A DNA stretch of 64,000 bases from Deltaproteobacteria bacterium (GTDB lineage: Bacteria; Myxococcota; B64-G9): contig JAFDKH010000006.1 of assembly GCA_019307065.1 (NCBI GenBank), positions 1-64,000 of the forward strand, read 5' to 3'. The notes beneath the pieces were generated by a model. That model had not been told where the DNA came from and searched no databases. It saw only the letters and a program-made list of their open reading frames with translations. The position numbers were made by a program, and so were the translations under genes. Shown here one piece after another: positions 37,701 to 46,700 of this stretch. How positions within the stretch are numbered: position 1 is the first letter of the stretch; the number at the start of each line of letters is the position of its first letter.

Positions 37701-37853
37701 CCCGGCCCGAATTTCATTACCATCATAGCTCGTGAGGGTGCCAAATACTCGGCGACCAAGAACTTTATTATTACCCGGCCAGGTGGACTCGACTGGAAGG
37801 ATGATGCGGAAAAGCTGGCCGACGGCAGCGACCCTTCGCTGATTCTGGAGTAG
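34800..37853 (+). CDS. Large S41 protease with C-terminal CARDB-like and SH3-like domains
   Basis: This exported 1017-residue protease has a signal peptide (cleavage near GRA/E), LSTLDPHSNLL (146-155), a PDZ domain (about 165-250) and the S41 core with GSASAS (Ser378) and TFGKGT (Lys403). Unlike the roughly 430-residue ctpA product it carries a long C-terminal half: a charged linker (about 450-560), two beta-sandwich segments (about 570-800) of CARDB-like type, an SH3-like domain (about 815-865, with GKWYRIRGN and GWINADLV), and a final Ig-like domain. These parts probably bind peptidoglycan or target proteins. It is divergent from the ECF operon, so it may be one of its targets. Confidence 0.88.
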   Translation: MLRAEYTRKFTCLIFMVILLSTTAGRAEPEQAEPPYDLSRMEGFSWVLLQLKQDYVDPSRVRPAAMISRALEYIELRLNEVEIKLAAGRADVQVAGKSKSFNVGNPATVWEMNYNLQPIIAFIGENLESSSDPKDVEFAAIDGMLSTLDPHSNLLPPELFREMQLKTTGEFGGLGIRITVRKGVLTIISPLPNTPASRLGLKALDQIVRIGDQSTENMALDEAVSLLRGEPESKVAIWIMRQGWSEPHKYLITRKTIRVRSIVSKLMDHRIGYLQIQDFGRHTAGDMLRHLSDMKRKAKGLRGLIVDLRNNAGGLMKAAVQAADMFLERGIIVATVAYSEDSTEEQKIQKSREEKRAREDGVDRELPIVVLINSGSASASEILAGALKNLDRAVLMGEQTFGKGTVQILNDRVPDSVDGACLKLTVAEYLIPGDVSIQEVGVTPDIQLVPMVLDKDGIQAFSKRFRFREEDIPAHLKKHGTKKLLPAETIHYVFDEEKKAGQDKDDEPPLDDGGFKEDFEVRLARDLLLKVDSPKGSAMLDEAMGFLREVQKSEQKKLEVGMKKLGVDWSAGTTGEVQSDVSFKLSGEGVDDQGQALADKKASMRLEVTNRGSSPFYRLRAESKSKFGLFDRREFLFGRIDPGETKTWEVPIKIPRGTANRTDEVRFTFQCEGGQPPKPLETTISTQGFERPAFGFSWRAKDPKGNGDDLIQPGEKIELEIAVHNLGQGKAFKVKALLKNKAGKDLFLQAGKGRLVLNEIPAGQTARSSFHFNVRKDTKKKELPVELTIWDSDLGTTQVAKIKLPLFHESRKRASKVRTGLKIKRARAEIRAGADQKSPLVAFAKKGAVLLADRRLGKWYRIRGNKDSLGWINADLVKKVSARKAKPAGPGNLLAFHQFTPPSIHIDKTPNIVKDDTSLVLSGRVEDNDQDIRDVAVWVGNEKVYLQSGAREKNPRSVPFTVKVKLKPGPNFITIIAREGAKYSATKNFIITRPGGLDWKDDAEKLADGSDPSLILE

Positions 37854-37858
37854 CCTGT

Positions 37859-39037
37859 TCACATACCTTTCATGACCTTCATGAAACCGGGCAGAGCGCC
37901 TTCGATTTCTTTTTTGGTCACGCAAAAACTGATTCGGATGTAGCCCGGGCGGCCAAAACCCCTGCCGGGTACGACCAGAATATGCTGTTTCTGCAAGGCT
38001 TGTACAAAAGCCAGATCGTCGTCGTTCGGGGTCTTGGGAAACAAATAGAAGGCGCCCTGCGGTTTTATATATTGCAGACCGGCCTGACTGAGCACCTGGC
38101 AGAACATATCACGTAGTTCATGATAAATTTCGATTGGCACACTGGCGGTTTGGACGCCGGCCACGGCCTGCTGGAAAAGAGCCGGAGCGTTGACGAAGCC
38201 CAGGGTGCGATTGGTGAAAGTCATCGCGCCGCGCAAATCTTTACGATCGGCGTGCTCGGGGCTGATGGCCGCATAGCCGATACGCTCGCCGGCCAGGCCG
38301 AGGTCTTTCGAGTGCGAGGTGATTAGAATAGTGTGCGGGTAGGCTGCAAAAATAGAAGGTGTTTTCAGGCCGTCGTAGACGATCTTGCGGTAGGGTTCAT
38401 CGCTCAAAATAGAGATTGGATGACCGATTTGGGAGCTCTTGCGTAAAAGCAGGTCGCCGAGTTCCGACAGGGATTCGGCTGAGTACATCCGGCCGGTCGG
38501 GTTGTTGGGCGAGTTGAGAATAATCGCCTTGGTATGGCCTGTAATCGATTGTTCGATTGTGTCGAGATCGAGATTGAAATCCTCGGCTGATTCGGCAATG
38601 ACCTGCTTGCCGCCATGGTTGTCGATGTAGAAACGATACTCAGGAAAATACGGCGCCACTACAATTACTTCGTCGTTTGGATCGAGCAACGATTTTAAAG
38701 CGACATTCAGGCCTCCCCCGGCTCCGCAAGTCATGATTATATCATCGGCGCTGACAGCCGCCCCGGTATCCTGGGCGAGAAAGACTGCTACTTTAGCCCG
38801 TACTTCGGGGTAACCTGAGTTGGCCATATAGCGGTGCAGGCCTGCGGCCGGCTGGTTGACCAGATCCCGCAGGGCCTTTTGGAATTCTTGGGGCGGTTCT
38901 AAAATCGGGTTTCCCAGGCTGAAGTCAAAGACATTTTCGGCTCCGACTTCGGCCCGCATGCGGATGCCTTCTTCGAACATCTTACGAATGAAAGAGGCCT
39001 TGGTCATGAAGTCTTCGGTTTTTTTCGAGATGGCCAT
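37859..39037 (-). CDS. Class I/II aminotransferase (AspC family)
   Basis: The 392-residue PLP enzyme would transfer an amino group between an amino acid and a 2-oxo acid in the cytoplasm. Fold-type I features are present: the N-terminal DFSLGNP, the NSPNNPTGR loop that binds PLP phosphate, the aspartate in SDEPYRKIVYD, the PLP lysine in SHSKDLGLAGERIGY, and the carboxylate-binding arginine in RISFC. The substrate is not predictable. The ATG at 39037 is chosen over 39082 because GGAG lies 9 nt before it. It ends 5 nt from the large S41 protease in a tail-to-tail arrangement. Confidence 0.88.
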   Translation of the reverse strand: MAISKKTEDFMTKASFIRKMFEEGIRMRAEVGAENVFDFSLGNPILEPPQEFQKALRDLVNQPAAGLHRYMANSGYPEVRAKVAVFLAQDTGAAVSADDIIMTCGAGGGLNVALKSLLDPNDEVIVVAPYFPEYRFYIDNHGGKQVIAESAEDFNLDLDTIEQSITGHTKAIILNSPNNPTGRMYSAESLSELGDLLLRKSSQIGHPISILSDEPYRKIVYDGLKTPSIFAAYPHTILITSHSKDLGLAGERIGYAAISPEHADRKDLRGAMTFTNRTLGFVNAPALFQQAVAGVQTASVPIEIYHELRDMFCQVLSQAGLQYIKPQGAFYLFPKTPNDDDLAFVQALQKQHILVVPGRGFGRPGYIRISFCVTKKEIEGALPGFMKVMKGM

Positions 39038-39125
39038 AGGGTTGTTCTCCAGCCCCCCTGGAGGCTTCACCTGGTACAACACCTATATATTATCTTGAGC
39101 AGGTCGAGTCAACGGGAGCAGCAGG

Positions 39126-40106
39126 TTACTCGTTCCGGCCGAAAGCCACCCCGGGCACGATATCGGAATAGCTCATCGGGACTGCCGGAAGGTGATCCAT
39201 CGGATCGACGGCTTGTCCTTCGAGATAAAAACCGAAATGCAGGTGATGTCCGGTAGTGCGGCCCGAACGGCCTAATAAACCGATTACTTCACCGCGGGTA
39301 ACTTCTTGATCTTCCTTGACTAGTACAGTCGAAAGATGCGCGTAAACACTTTCGACGGCATCCGGATGGCGGATACGAATCATACGACCCCAATTGCCCG
39401 ACCAGCCAGCCTGGATCACAGTCCCGCGATATATGCAATGGACCGGTTCATTGGGGGCCGCCGCCAAATCGAGACCGGCGTGGAAGCGCGTATTTTTGCG
39501 ATTGAGCGGATCTTTGCGTAAACCAAAACCTGAGGTTATCAATCCGTAAGAGAGCGGCCAGCAGTATTTGCCTTCAACATACGGTTTTGGGTCGTACTCG
39601 CGTCCTAAGCGTAGAGTTCTTATTTCTCTCATCTTGGCGTCAATTCTAACCAACAAGACCATGACGACTTGCTCTAGTTCGGGATCGACACCGTCGTTTT
39701 TTCGCTGTTGGGAGTCGAGTTCGAATTCGGCGGCTACGCGAGCCCGAATCAGCGGCGAAAAGGGCATGTTCTTGGCGGGCTGTTTGAGAAAAGCAAACAT
39801 GGCTTCCAAAAAAGGCGACCAGGCTGTGTCGCTTACCAGGCCGCCCTTGGCCCTATGTAGCTGAAAAATTCGAATAGCCTGTTCAACCTGCTCGATGTTG
39901 GGTGAATCGAAGACACCTACGATGACTTCATCGAGCTTGGCTTCTGGTTTGTCTTTTTCGGGCGCCAGACTGCTTTGTTTATGATAGGTTGATTTGGTCC
40001 GATGCAGTTTGGGGACCGGGCTGTTGTCAATCTTTAAGGCGGGGCAGCACCCGCCGGCAGCCAGAATCAGAATTAAGTAATAATAAATGCTAATGCGAGA
40101 ATTCAT
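39126..40106 (-). CDS. M23 endopeptidase lipoprotein
   Basis: The roughly 326-residue product has a signal ending LAAGGC and a helical middle section. Its C-terminal LytM/M23 domain has both zinc motifs intact (HAGLD and HHLHFGF), as well as YAHLS. It is therefore predicted to be an active peptidoglycan endopeptidase, unlike the EnvC-like protein. The longer frame back to 40169 is rejected because its first 21 residues precede a normal lipoprotein signal, though no strong ribosome-binding site supports 40106. Confidence 0.85.
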   Translation of the reverse strand: MNSRISIYYYLILILAAGGCCPALKIDNSPVPKLHRTKSTYHKQSSLAPEKDKPEAKLDEVIVGVFDSPNIEQVEQAIRIFQLHRAKGGLVSDTAWSPFLEAMFAFLKQPAKNMPFSPLIRARVAAEFELDSQQRKNDGVDPELEQVVMVLLVRIDAKMREIRTLRLGREYDPKPYVEGKYCWPLSYGLITSGFGLRKDPLNRKNTRFHAGLDLAAAPNEPVHCIYRGTVIQAGWSGNWGRMIRIRHPDAVESVYAHLSTVLVKEDQEVTRGEVIGLLGRSGRTTGHHLHFGFYLEGQAVDPMDHLPAVPMSYSDIVPGVAFGRNE

Positions 40107-40284
40107 ATGACTCTGTATTCTAGAAGAAGCCGGGAATTGGGGCAAGAAACGGGTTATTGTTAAGTCCAAAAGCGAGACACATTGTCACGGTGGTTTTTAC
40201 TTGATAAATGCTGGCATAACGTGCTAGTACAGAACAATTGTTACAAGCTGTGTAAAACTGGCACGTTTGGCACATAAAGCGAAG

Positions 40285-40299
40285 TGTCAGTGGGTGTCA
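40285..40299 (+). promoter_or_regulatory. TGTCA direct repeat at one helical turn
   Basis: TGTCA at 40285-40289 and 40295-40299 are 10 bp apart, so both would face the same side of the helix. They lie about 60-70 bp upstream of the sigma-54 promoter, within the range of an activator site. Confidence 0.3.
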
Positions 40300-40354
40300 T
40301 ATTTTAAAAATGGCTTGGTTATCAGTGGCTTACATCACGGAGAATGGCTGACAG

Positions 40355-40370
40355 TGGCATAGCTTTTGCA
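40355..40370 (+). promoter_or_regulatory. Sigma-54 promoter (-24/-12)
   Basis: TGGCAT-N5-TTGCA matches the consensus TGGCAC-N5-TTGCA at all but one position and keeps the invariant GG and GC 11 bp apart. Transcription would begin near 40381, 30 nt upstream of the AAGGAG site. An AAA+ enhancer-binding activator is therefore expected to control the downstream gene. Confidence 0.7.
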
Positions 40371-40423
40371 ATATGTGTGACTCCCATCACAACGACCCGC
40401 CAAAATGCGGCAAGGAGAGTTCG

Positions 40424-43400
40424 ATGAACCTAAGAAGAAAAGCAACGATTCTTCTGTTCATTATTGCAGCTTTACCTATCGCGCTGAATTGTGACTGCGA
40501 AGGTGGAAGTAATATAACTCCGGATGAAGCCCTTGTGGACCACTACTACATAGGTAACGTCGAGACTTCACCGGCGTTGGATTTATACGCCGAAACTCAG
40601 GTGGGAGACAATCCCGAGCAGGCTGAAATAAATGTGGATTTCGGGTTGGTCGACCTGGAGGCCTTGTCGACAAAGTACCTCTTCATTAGAAATACCGGCA
40701 CGGCCATATTGAATGTCTCGAGTATAGCTTGGGAACAAGAAGATAGTTCTTTCGTTTTGTCCTGTTTCGACGGTGGAATTTTCACCAGTGGTTGTGACTA
40801 CAACGCCCAAAATGTTTTATCGATTGCAGTCGGCTCGGATCTGATCATTCAGATTACCTATTCGCCGGTCGAAGTCGCCAGCCATGCGGCCTCTTTCGTG
40901 ATTACTTCGAATGCCAACGACTTTAAGACTATCAAAGTAAATCTCTCAGGTCAGGGAGTCACGCCTGAGATCCAGGTCTGTATCACCGATTGTATAGGCC
41001 CACAGGAAAGCGTCGAATGCCAGGGCGGCAACGAGTTGTGCAACGATGCAGTCGATCCCGAAAACTTGCTGGTCCAGTTCGGCGATGCCGACGTAATGGC
41101 CGGTGAATCGGTTAGTCGCCGGGTGCTAATACGCAATCTGGGCGACCAGGCCCTGTCGATATCGAATATTCAGCTGCAGAACGGGGATTTCGAGCAATTC
41201 AAGTTTCAAGTAGAACAGGGAGATCTGCCGGGCAGCATCGCCGGTGGGGCCGAAGCGGCCCTGATAGTGACTTATGATCCATCCCTGGGCGGCGAACATT
41301 CGGCCGATCTGCAGATTATCTCCAATGACGTCAATGAACGCGAACTGAGCGTGCGACTCGAAGGTCGCGGTTTAGCGCCCCGGGTTTGCCCCGACCCGAT
41401 TGTGCTCGACTTCGAGCACGTGCCGGTTGGCGTCCCCGAAGAGAAATTTTTCACGATTACCAATTGCGGTTTGCTCGATCTCGATCTCAAGAATGTCCTG
41501 ATGAATGCAACTTCGTCGGCCGATTTTTCGCTGGTCAATCTGCCGGCCCTGCCGCAGGCCCTGGCCCCGAGTGCTTCGGTCGAGATTCACGTGGTCTACA
41601 ATCCATCCGACCGCGGAACAGATGCCGGGGGTGTGGATATATTCTCCGACGATCCGTCATCCGATCCGAATACCGACTTGACCGGCACGGTAGCCCTGAT
41701 GGGCAACGGGATCGTGCTCGAATGCGATATTCAGGTCATCCCCTTTACCCTGTCGTTCGGCGGATTGCTGCAAAACACAAGCGACATAATGATTCTGACG
41801 CTGACCAACCAGGGCAACGACACCTGTCATATTGACAGTGTCGAGTTGTTCGAGAACTCGGCCGACGACGAATTTACGATTTTATCGTTCCCGGCAGACG
41901 GGACGACTTTTGAGCCCGGGGATGTGATCATGCCCCAGATCGAAGTCGAGTATGCACCGATCAACCTCGGGGTCGATACCGGCAAGTTGCGCATCATGGG
42001 CAACGACAAGGACGGGGCCGAGATGATAATCGATATTGTCGGCGAAGGGGTTGCCACGGCCGAATGCGAGTTGACTATCCAGCCGACTTCACTGCAATTC
42101 GGGACGGTCAAGCTGCACAACACGATGAGCCAGGTACTCACCCTGGTTAATTCGGGTAACGCTGTTTGCAATATCACCGAACCGGAGTATATCCCCTCGA
42201 CCTTGTTTCACAGTGATTTCGCGATTACGCGCGGGCCGAACGGCCCGTTTACTCTGGCGCGCCGGGGCCAGCCGGGCGACCGCGAAGAAATCGAGATTAC
42301 ATTCGCACCAACCGACCTGGACCTGCATGCCGGGCGGATCTGGCTGCACACCGACGATGATCCCGACTTCATTGTCGGCGTGGGTGTTTGCTTCAAGCCC
42401 GGGTGGCCGCCGATCCAGCCCGAGATTGGCGACGCCTGTATCAACTTTACCGGTTTTTCGGCCGAATCGGATATCGAAGTCGTCCCGGCCGAACTCGATT
42501 TCGGGGTCGTAACGGTCGGCTGTAATTCGCCGGAAAGGCACGTGACGATCTACAACCTGGGTACACTCGAATTAGGAGTCAAGGCGATCTACTTAGAAAA
42601 TCCGGCCGACCCCAACTTTGAGATCATGTATGCCCCGGCCGCCTCGGAGGCTAATCCGTATATTCTGTCCGGCGGCGGAAGCTTTGAGATCCGCCTGCGT
42701 TATCACCCCCAGGACACCAACCCGCACCGCTCGACTTTGTATATCGAATCGGACGCGACCAATGTCGAATTACTGGCTATTCCGCTTTTCGGCCGCGGGA
42801 CCAACATCTCCGACCAGACCGATATTTTTCACCAGCCCGAAGAAGTCAGGTCGGATGTCTTGTTCGTTGTCGACAACTCCGGTTCGATGGGCTGGGCGCA
42901 GAGCGAGTTGGCCAGTAACTTCTCCACCTTTATCGAATCGGCCGAAACCATGGATGTCGATTTCCACGTCGGAGTAATCGCCACCGAAGTCAACGACCCC
43001 GAAACCGACCAGGGCTCCCCGCCGCGGGACATTTTTCCGGGTGTTCTGATTCAAACAGATACCAGCCCGAAAATCATTACCAACACGACTCCCGATGTCT
43101 CGGGTGCGTTTGCCAACAACGTCAAGATCGGCACCTGCTGTTCGGATGAACAAGAGGCCGGTTTGCAGGCCGCCTGGATGGCTCTTAGCCCGCCCAACGT
43201 GGACGATCCCAGCATGAACGCCGGCTTCCTGCGCGAAGATGCCAAGCTGTATATTATCTGCGTCAGTGACGAGCAGGATCAATCCAAGGGCACGCCCGAT
43301 TTCTATGTCGACTATTTCTCTTCGATCAAGGGCTATCGCAACACTGAAATGATGAAGGTCAGCGCAATTGTGATTCCTTCGCCCAAGCCAGGCGGCTGCG

Positions 43401-43738
43401 GGGCCGATTCTTCTTCGCCGGGCACCCGCTATATCGAGGTAGCCGACCGGACCGGGGGTATTTTTGAATCGCTCTGCACCAGTAACTGGGCCCAGGCCCT
43501 GGACAACCTGGGAATCGACGCCTTCGCCTCGATTCGCGAATTCCCGCTCTCGCGGCCGGCCGACGAGAACACCATTGTAGTTACCATCAACGACGTCGAG
43601 ATTCCCGAGGCCTCCAGCGAGGGTGGGGCCGACGGCTGGACATATTACGAAGACACCAATACCATATACTTTGGAGATGATTACGTTCCCGAAAAGGGAG
43701 ACAAGATAGAAGTTTCGTATACTGCAGTTTGTCTGTAG
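40424..43738 (+). CDS. ASH-repeat (choice-of-anchor) and VWA-domain surface protein, copy 1
   Basis: From ATG 40424 the product has 1104 residues. It has a signal ending ALNC, several ASH/HYDIN-like immunoglobulin domains (each with an F-G-x-V start and an IVTYDPSxGG-like strand, about 60-790), a VWA domain (adhesion site DNSGSM near 42872-42889) and a short C-terminal beta domain. It is probably a lipid-anchored adhesin or display protein. The Asn just before the lipid Cys is unusual. The ATG at 40424 is chosen because a sigma-54 promoter would start transcription near 40381, downstream of the in-frame ATG at 40373, and AAGGAG (40412-40417) fits. A close paralog follows. Confidence 0.88.
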   Translation: MNLRRKATILLFIIAALPIALNCDCEGGSNITPDEALVDHYYIGNVETSPALDLYAETQVGDNPEQAEINVDFGLVDLEALSTKYLFIRNTGTAILNVSSIAWEQEDSSFVLSCFDGGIFTSGCDYNAQNVLSIAVGSDLIIQITYSPVEVASHAASFVITSNANDFKTIKVNLSGQGVTPEIQVCITDCIGPQESVECQGGNELCNDAVDPENLLVQFGDADVMAGESVSRRVLIRNLGDQALSISNIQLQNGDFEQFKFQVEQGDLPGSIAGGAEAALIVTYDPSLGGEHSADLQIISNDVNERELSVRLEGRGLAPRVCPDPIVLDFEHVPVGVPEEKFFTITNCGLLDLDLKNVLMNATSSADFSLVNLPALPQALAPSASVEIHVVYNPSDRGTDAGGVDIFSDDPSSDPNTDLTGTVALMGNGIVLECDIQVIPFTLSFGGLLQNTSDIMILTLTNQGNDTCHIDSVELFENSADDEFTILSFPADGTTFEPGDVIMPQIEVEYAPINLGVDTGKLRIMGNDKDGAEMIIDIVGEGVATAECELTIQPTSLQFGTVKLHNTMSQVLTLVNSGNAVCNITEPEYIPSTLFHSDFAITRGPNGPFTLARRGQPGDREEIEITFAPTDLDLHAGRIWLHTDDDPDFIVGVGVCFKPGWPPIQPEIGDACINFTGFSAESDIEVVPAELDFGVVTVGCNSPERHVTIYNLGTLELGVKAIYLENPADPNFEIMYAPAASEANPYILSGGGSFEIRLRYHPQDTNPHRSTLYIESDATNVELLAIPLFGRGTNISDQTDIFHQPEEVRSDVLFVVDNSGSMGWAQSELASNFSTFIESAETMDVDFHVGVIATEVNDPETDQGSPPRDIFPGVLIQTDTSPKIITNTTPDVSGAFANNVKIGTCCSDEQEAGLQAAWMALSPPNVDDPSMNAGFLREDAKLYIICVSDEQDQSKGTPDFYVDYFSSIKGYRNTEMMKVSAIVIPSPKPGGCGADSSSPGTRYIEVADRTGGIFESLCTSNWAQALDNLGIDAFASIREFPLSRPADENTIVVTINDVEIPEASSEGGADGWTYYEDTNTIYFGDDYVPEKGDKIEVSYTAVCL

Positions 43739-43742
43739 TTCG

Positions 43743-43760
43743 CGCGGTTTTTTTGCCGCG
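43743..43760 (+). promoter_or_regulatory. Hairpin touching the Shine-Dalgarno of copy 2
   Basis: A 5-bp stem (CGCGG / CCGCG) with an 8-nt T-rich loop lies immediately before AGGAGG at 43761. It could affect relative expression of the two paralogs by RNA processing or ribosome access. Confidence 0.3.
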
Positions 43761-43774
43761 AGGAGGATAGAGCC

Positions 43775-46700
43775 ATGAAGCCGAATCGTGCAATCCTGTT
43801 TTTATCGGCCCTGATGCTTTTCTTGGTAGCCGTGAATTGCGAGTGCGACGACGGGGGCGGGGTGGAAACCGCCGCACCGAATGTCGACAGGTTCCATGTC
43901 GGTGATTCGGAAACTCCGCTGCCGATCGACCAATTCTCCGATACACCCGAGTCGGGCGAGTTGTCGATCGACTTCGGCTTGATAGACGTGGATACGATTG
44001 GCCGCAAATACTTGTTTTTTCGCAACGGCGGCAAGTCCGATCTGATCTTGTCCAACGTTGAGATGAACGCGGGTTCGAGTGCCGATTTCATGGTGGCCTG
44101 CAACAAGGCCGGCATCTTTTCCGACTGCCCGATTACCGGCGGCGAAACTTTGGCGATCCCGTCCGGGGCTGACCTGGTTTTCCAGGTGTCCTATGCTCCC
44201 AAGGATGTCGGACTCGATAGCGGCAGTTTCGTAATCCAGCTCAACGTTCCCGATCATAAAACCATTACAGTAAATCTCAACGGCGAGGGCGTGACTCCCG
44301 AGGTCAAGGTATGCATAACCGAGTGCATCGGCGATCAAAACGGGGCCGCTTGTATGGCCGGAACAGAAATATGTAACGACGCCGTAGCCCCGGATGACTT
44401 GCAGATGCCCTTTGGCGAGGTGGACATGGACACCACTTTGCGGCGCCACGTAGTCATCACCAACCAGGGCGATCGGCCACTCCAAATCAGCGGGCTCAGT
44501 TTTTCGACCGGTGACTTCAACCAGTTCCAGATCGACAAGAACGGCCAAGATCTGCCCGGCATTTTGCCGGTCGGCCAGCAGGCCGAGATTTTCGTGATCT
44601 ACGATCCGGGAACCGGGGGTGCCCATAGTTGTGCTTTGAAGATTGTTTCGAATGACGTCAACGAGCGTGAAATACGGGTGCAGCTTAGCGGCCTGGCCAT
44701 GGCCCCCCGGGTTTGTCCCAGCCCGCTGTTTCTGGATTTTGGCAACGTGGCTTCGGGCGAAACCCTGGTCAAGACCTTCGAAGTCAAGAATTGCGGTTTG
44801 CTCGATTTGAATTTGATGAACGTGGCCATGAACATAGATTCCAGCTCGGATTTTACATTATTGAACTTGCCCGGCTTGCCGCTGAACCTGCCCCCGGATC
44901 AAGTCGTCAATATCGAAGTTCAGTACGCCCCGCCTTCCCAGGGTACCGATCACGGCGGGGTCGATCTCTTTTCGAATGACCCGGCCTCGAACCCGGGCAA
45001 CAATTTAACCGGCACGGTGGCCCTGTCGGGGCAGTCTATTCCGCGAGCCTGCGACATTCAGGCCACTCCATTTGCGATTAGTTTCGGCGGCGTGGTCGTC
45101 AACGGTGACCAGACAGTCGACTTGATTATCAGCAACCAGGGGACCGACACCTGCATCTTGAATGACGCAGCCATAACTGCAAATTCGGCCAACAACGAAT
45201 TTGAAATAGTAAGTCAACCGAGCGCCAATACCAACTTCGACCCGGGCGATACCTTGGTGATTCAAGTCAAGTACCACCCGATCAATCTCGGTTCGGATGT
45301 CGGCACCCTGACCTTGTACGGCAACGACAAGGACGCCAGCGAAATTCCAGTCGATCTGAACGGCAGCGGGGTCGACTCGGCTGTTTGCGATCTGAGGGTG
45401 ACTCCCACCAGCCAGAATTTCGGCATGATCAAGGTCAACAACACCCAGGCCGCGGCAGTTGTATTAGAAAACCGGGGCCAGGAAGTCTGTTCGATCACCC
45501 GGCTAGAATTAAAGCAAAGCGCCATGCAGCCGGGTAACTTAGAAATCACTTCGAACCATTCGTTGCCGATTACCCTGGTTGGCGGGGCTTCGACTCAGGT
45601 CGAAATCACCTTTGCGCCCGATCACCCCGGCGATCACAAGAGCTATCTGTGGCTCAACGCCAACGATCCCGATCTGCAAATCGGAGGAATCGATTGCATC
45701 TGGAACAAGGGCGCAGCAATCGCCATGGGTGAGGCTTGCATATCGATCAAGGGCAGCTCCGCCGAGGGTACCATCGCGGTGGTTCCGGCCGAACTGGATT
45801 TCGGGGTTGTGACTGTCGGCTGCGCCTCGCCCGAACTGCACGTGACGGTCTACAACCTGGGCGGCATCGCTTTGAACATCAGCAGTATCTATCTGGCTGA
45901 TCCGGGCGGGCCGTTTCAGATTCGGTCGGCCCCGAATACACCGACAGTAATCAATCCGGGTTCAGATATTGAACTACGTTTGCGTTATGTCCCGCCTGAT
46001 ACCAATACACATCATTCGACTTTGTACATCGAGTCGGATGCATCCAACGCGCCCTTGTTCGGCGTGCCGCTTTACGGACGCGGGACGAATATCACCGATC
46101 AAACGGATGTCTTTCACCAGCCCGACCAGGTCAAATCGGATGTCCTGTTCGTGATCGACAACTCCGGTTCGATGAGCGAAGAGCAATCTGACCTGATCAA
46201 TAACTTCGACTCATTCATCAACCACGCCATAACCCTGGATGTGGATTTTCACATCGGCGTAATCACGACCGAGGTCAATGACGCCGAAACCGGACAGGGC
46301 AGCCCGTCTAGAGATATTTATCCGGGTGTTCTGGTGCATCCGTCCAGCCGGCCCAAGATCATCACCAACACTACGCCCAACCTGACCGATGCTTTCACCG
46401 ACAACGCCAATGTCGGCACCTGTTGTTCGGACGAGCAGGAAGCCGGCCTGGAAGCGGCCTGGATGGCACTCAGCCCCGGTTACATCGATGACCCGGCCAA
46501 GAACGGCGGGTTTCTGCGCGAAGACGCCAAGTTGTACATTATCTTGTTGAGCGACGAGCAGGATCAGTCCGCCGGCGATCCTGATTTCTACGTGGACTTC
46601 TTTTCCTCGATCAAGGGTTACCGCAATACCGAGCGGATGGCTGTCTCGGCCATCGTCGGTGACTCACCCAGCGGTTGCGCCACAGCCGATAACGGCTCGC

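Larger units (their letters stand above)
40107..40423. other. 317-nt intergenic regulatory region
   Basis: This is the largest gap without a gene. It is AT-richer than its surroundings and lies between the divergent M23 lipoprotein and the first ASH/VWA gene. It contains a sigma-54 promoter at 40355-40370, a TGTCA-N5-TGTCA repeat at 40285-40299, and several further TGGCA and TGACA words that could be activator sites. I see no RNA gene. Confidence 0.6.

Noticed and set aside
40212..40280. Other TGGCA words upstream of the ASH/VWA genes as further sigma-54 promoters
   Set aside because: None has TTGCA or the -12 GC at the right spacing.
43802..44626. 274-residue minus-strand frame inside ASH/VWA copy 2
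   Set aside because: It is a shadow of the real gene with no family features.
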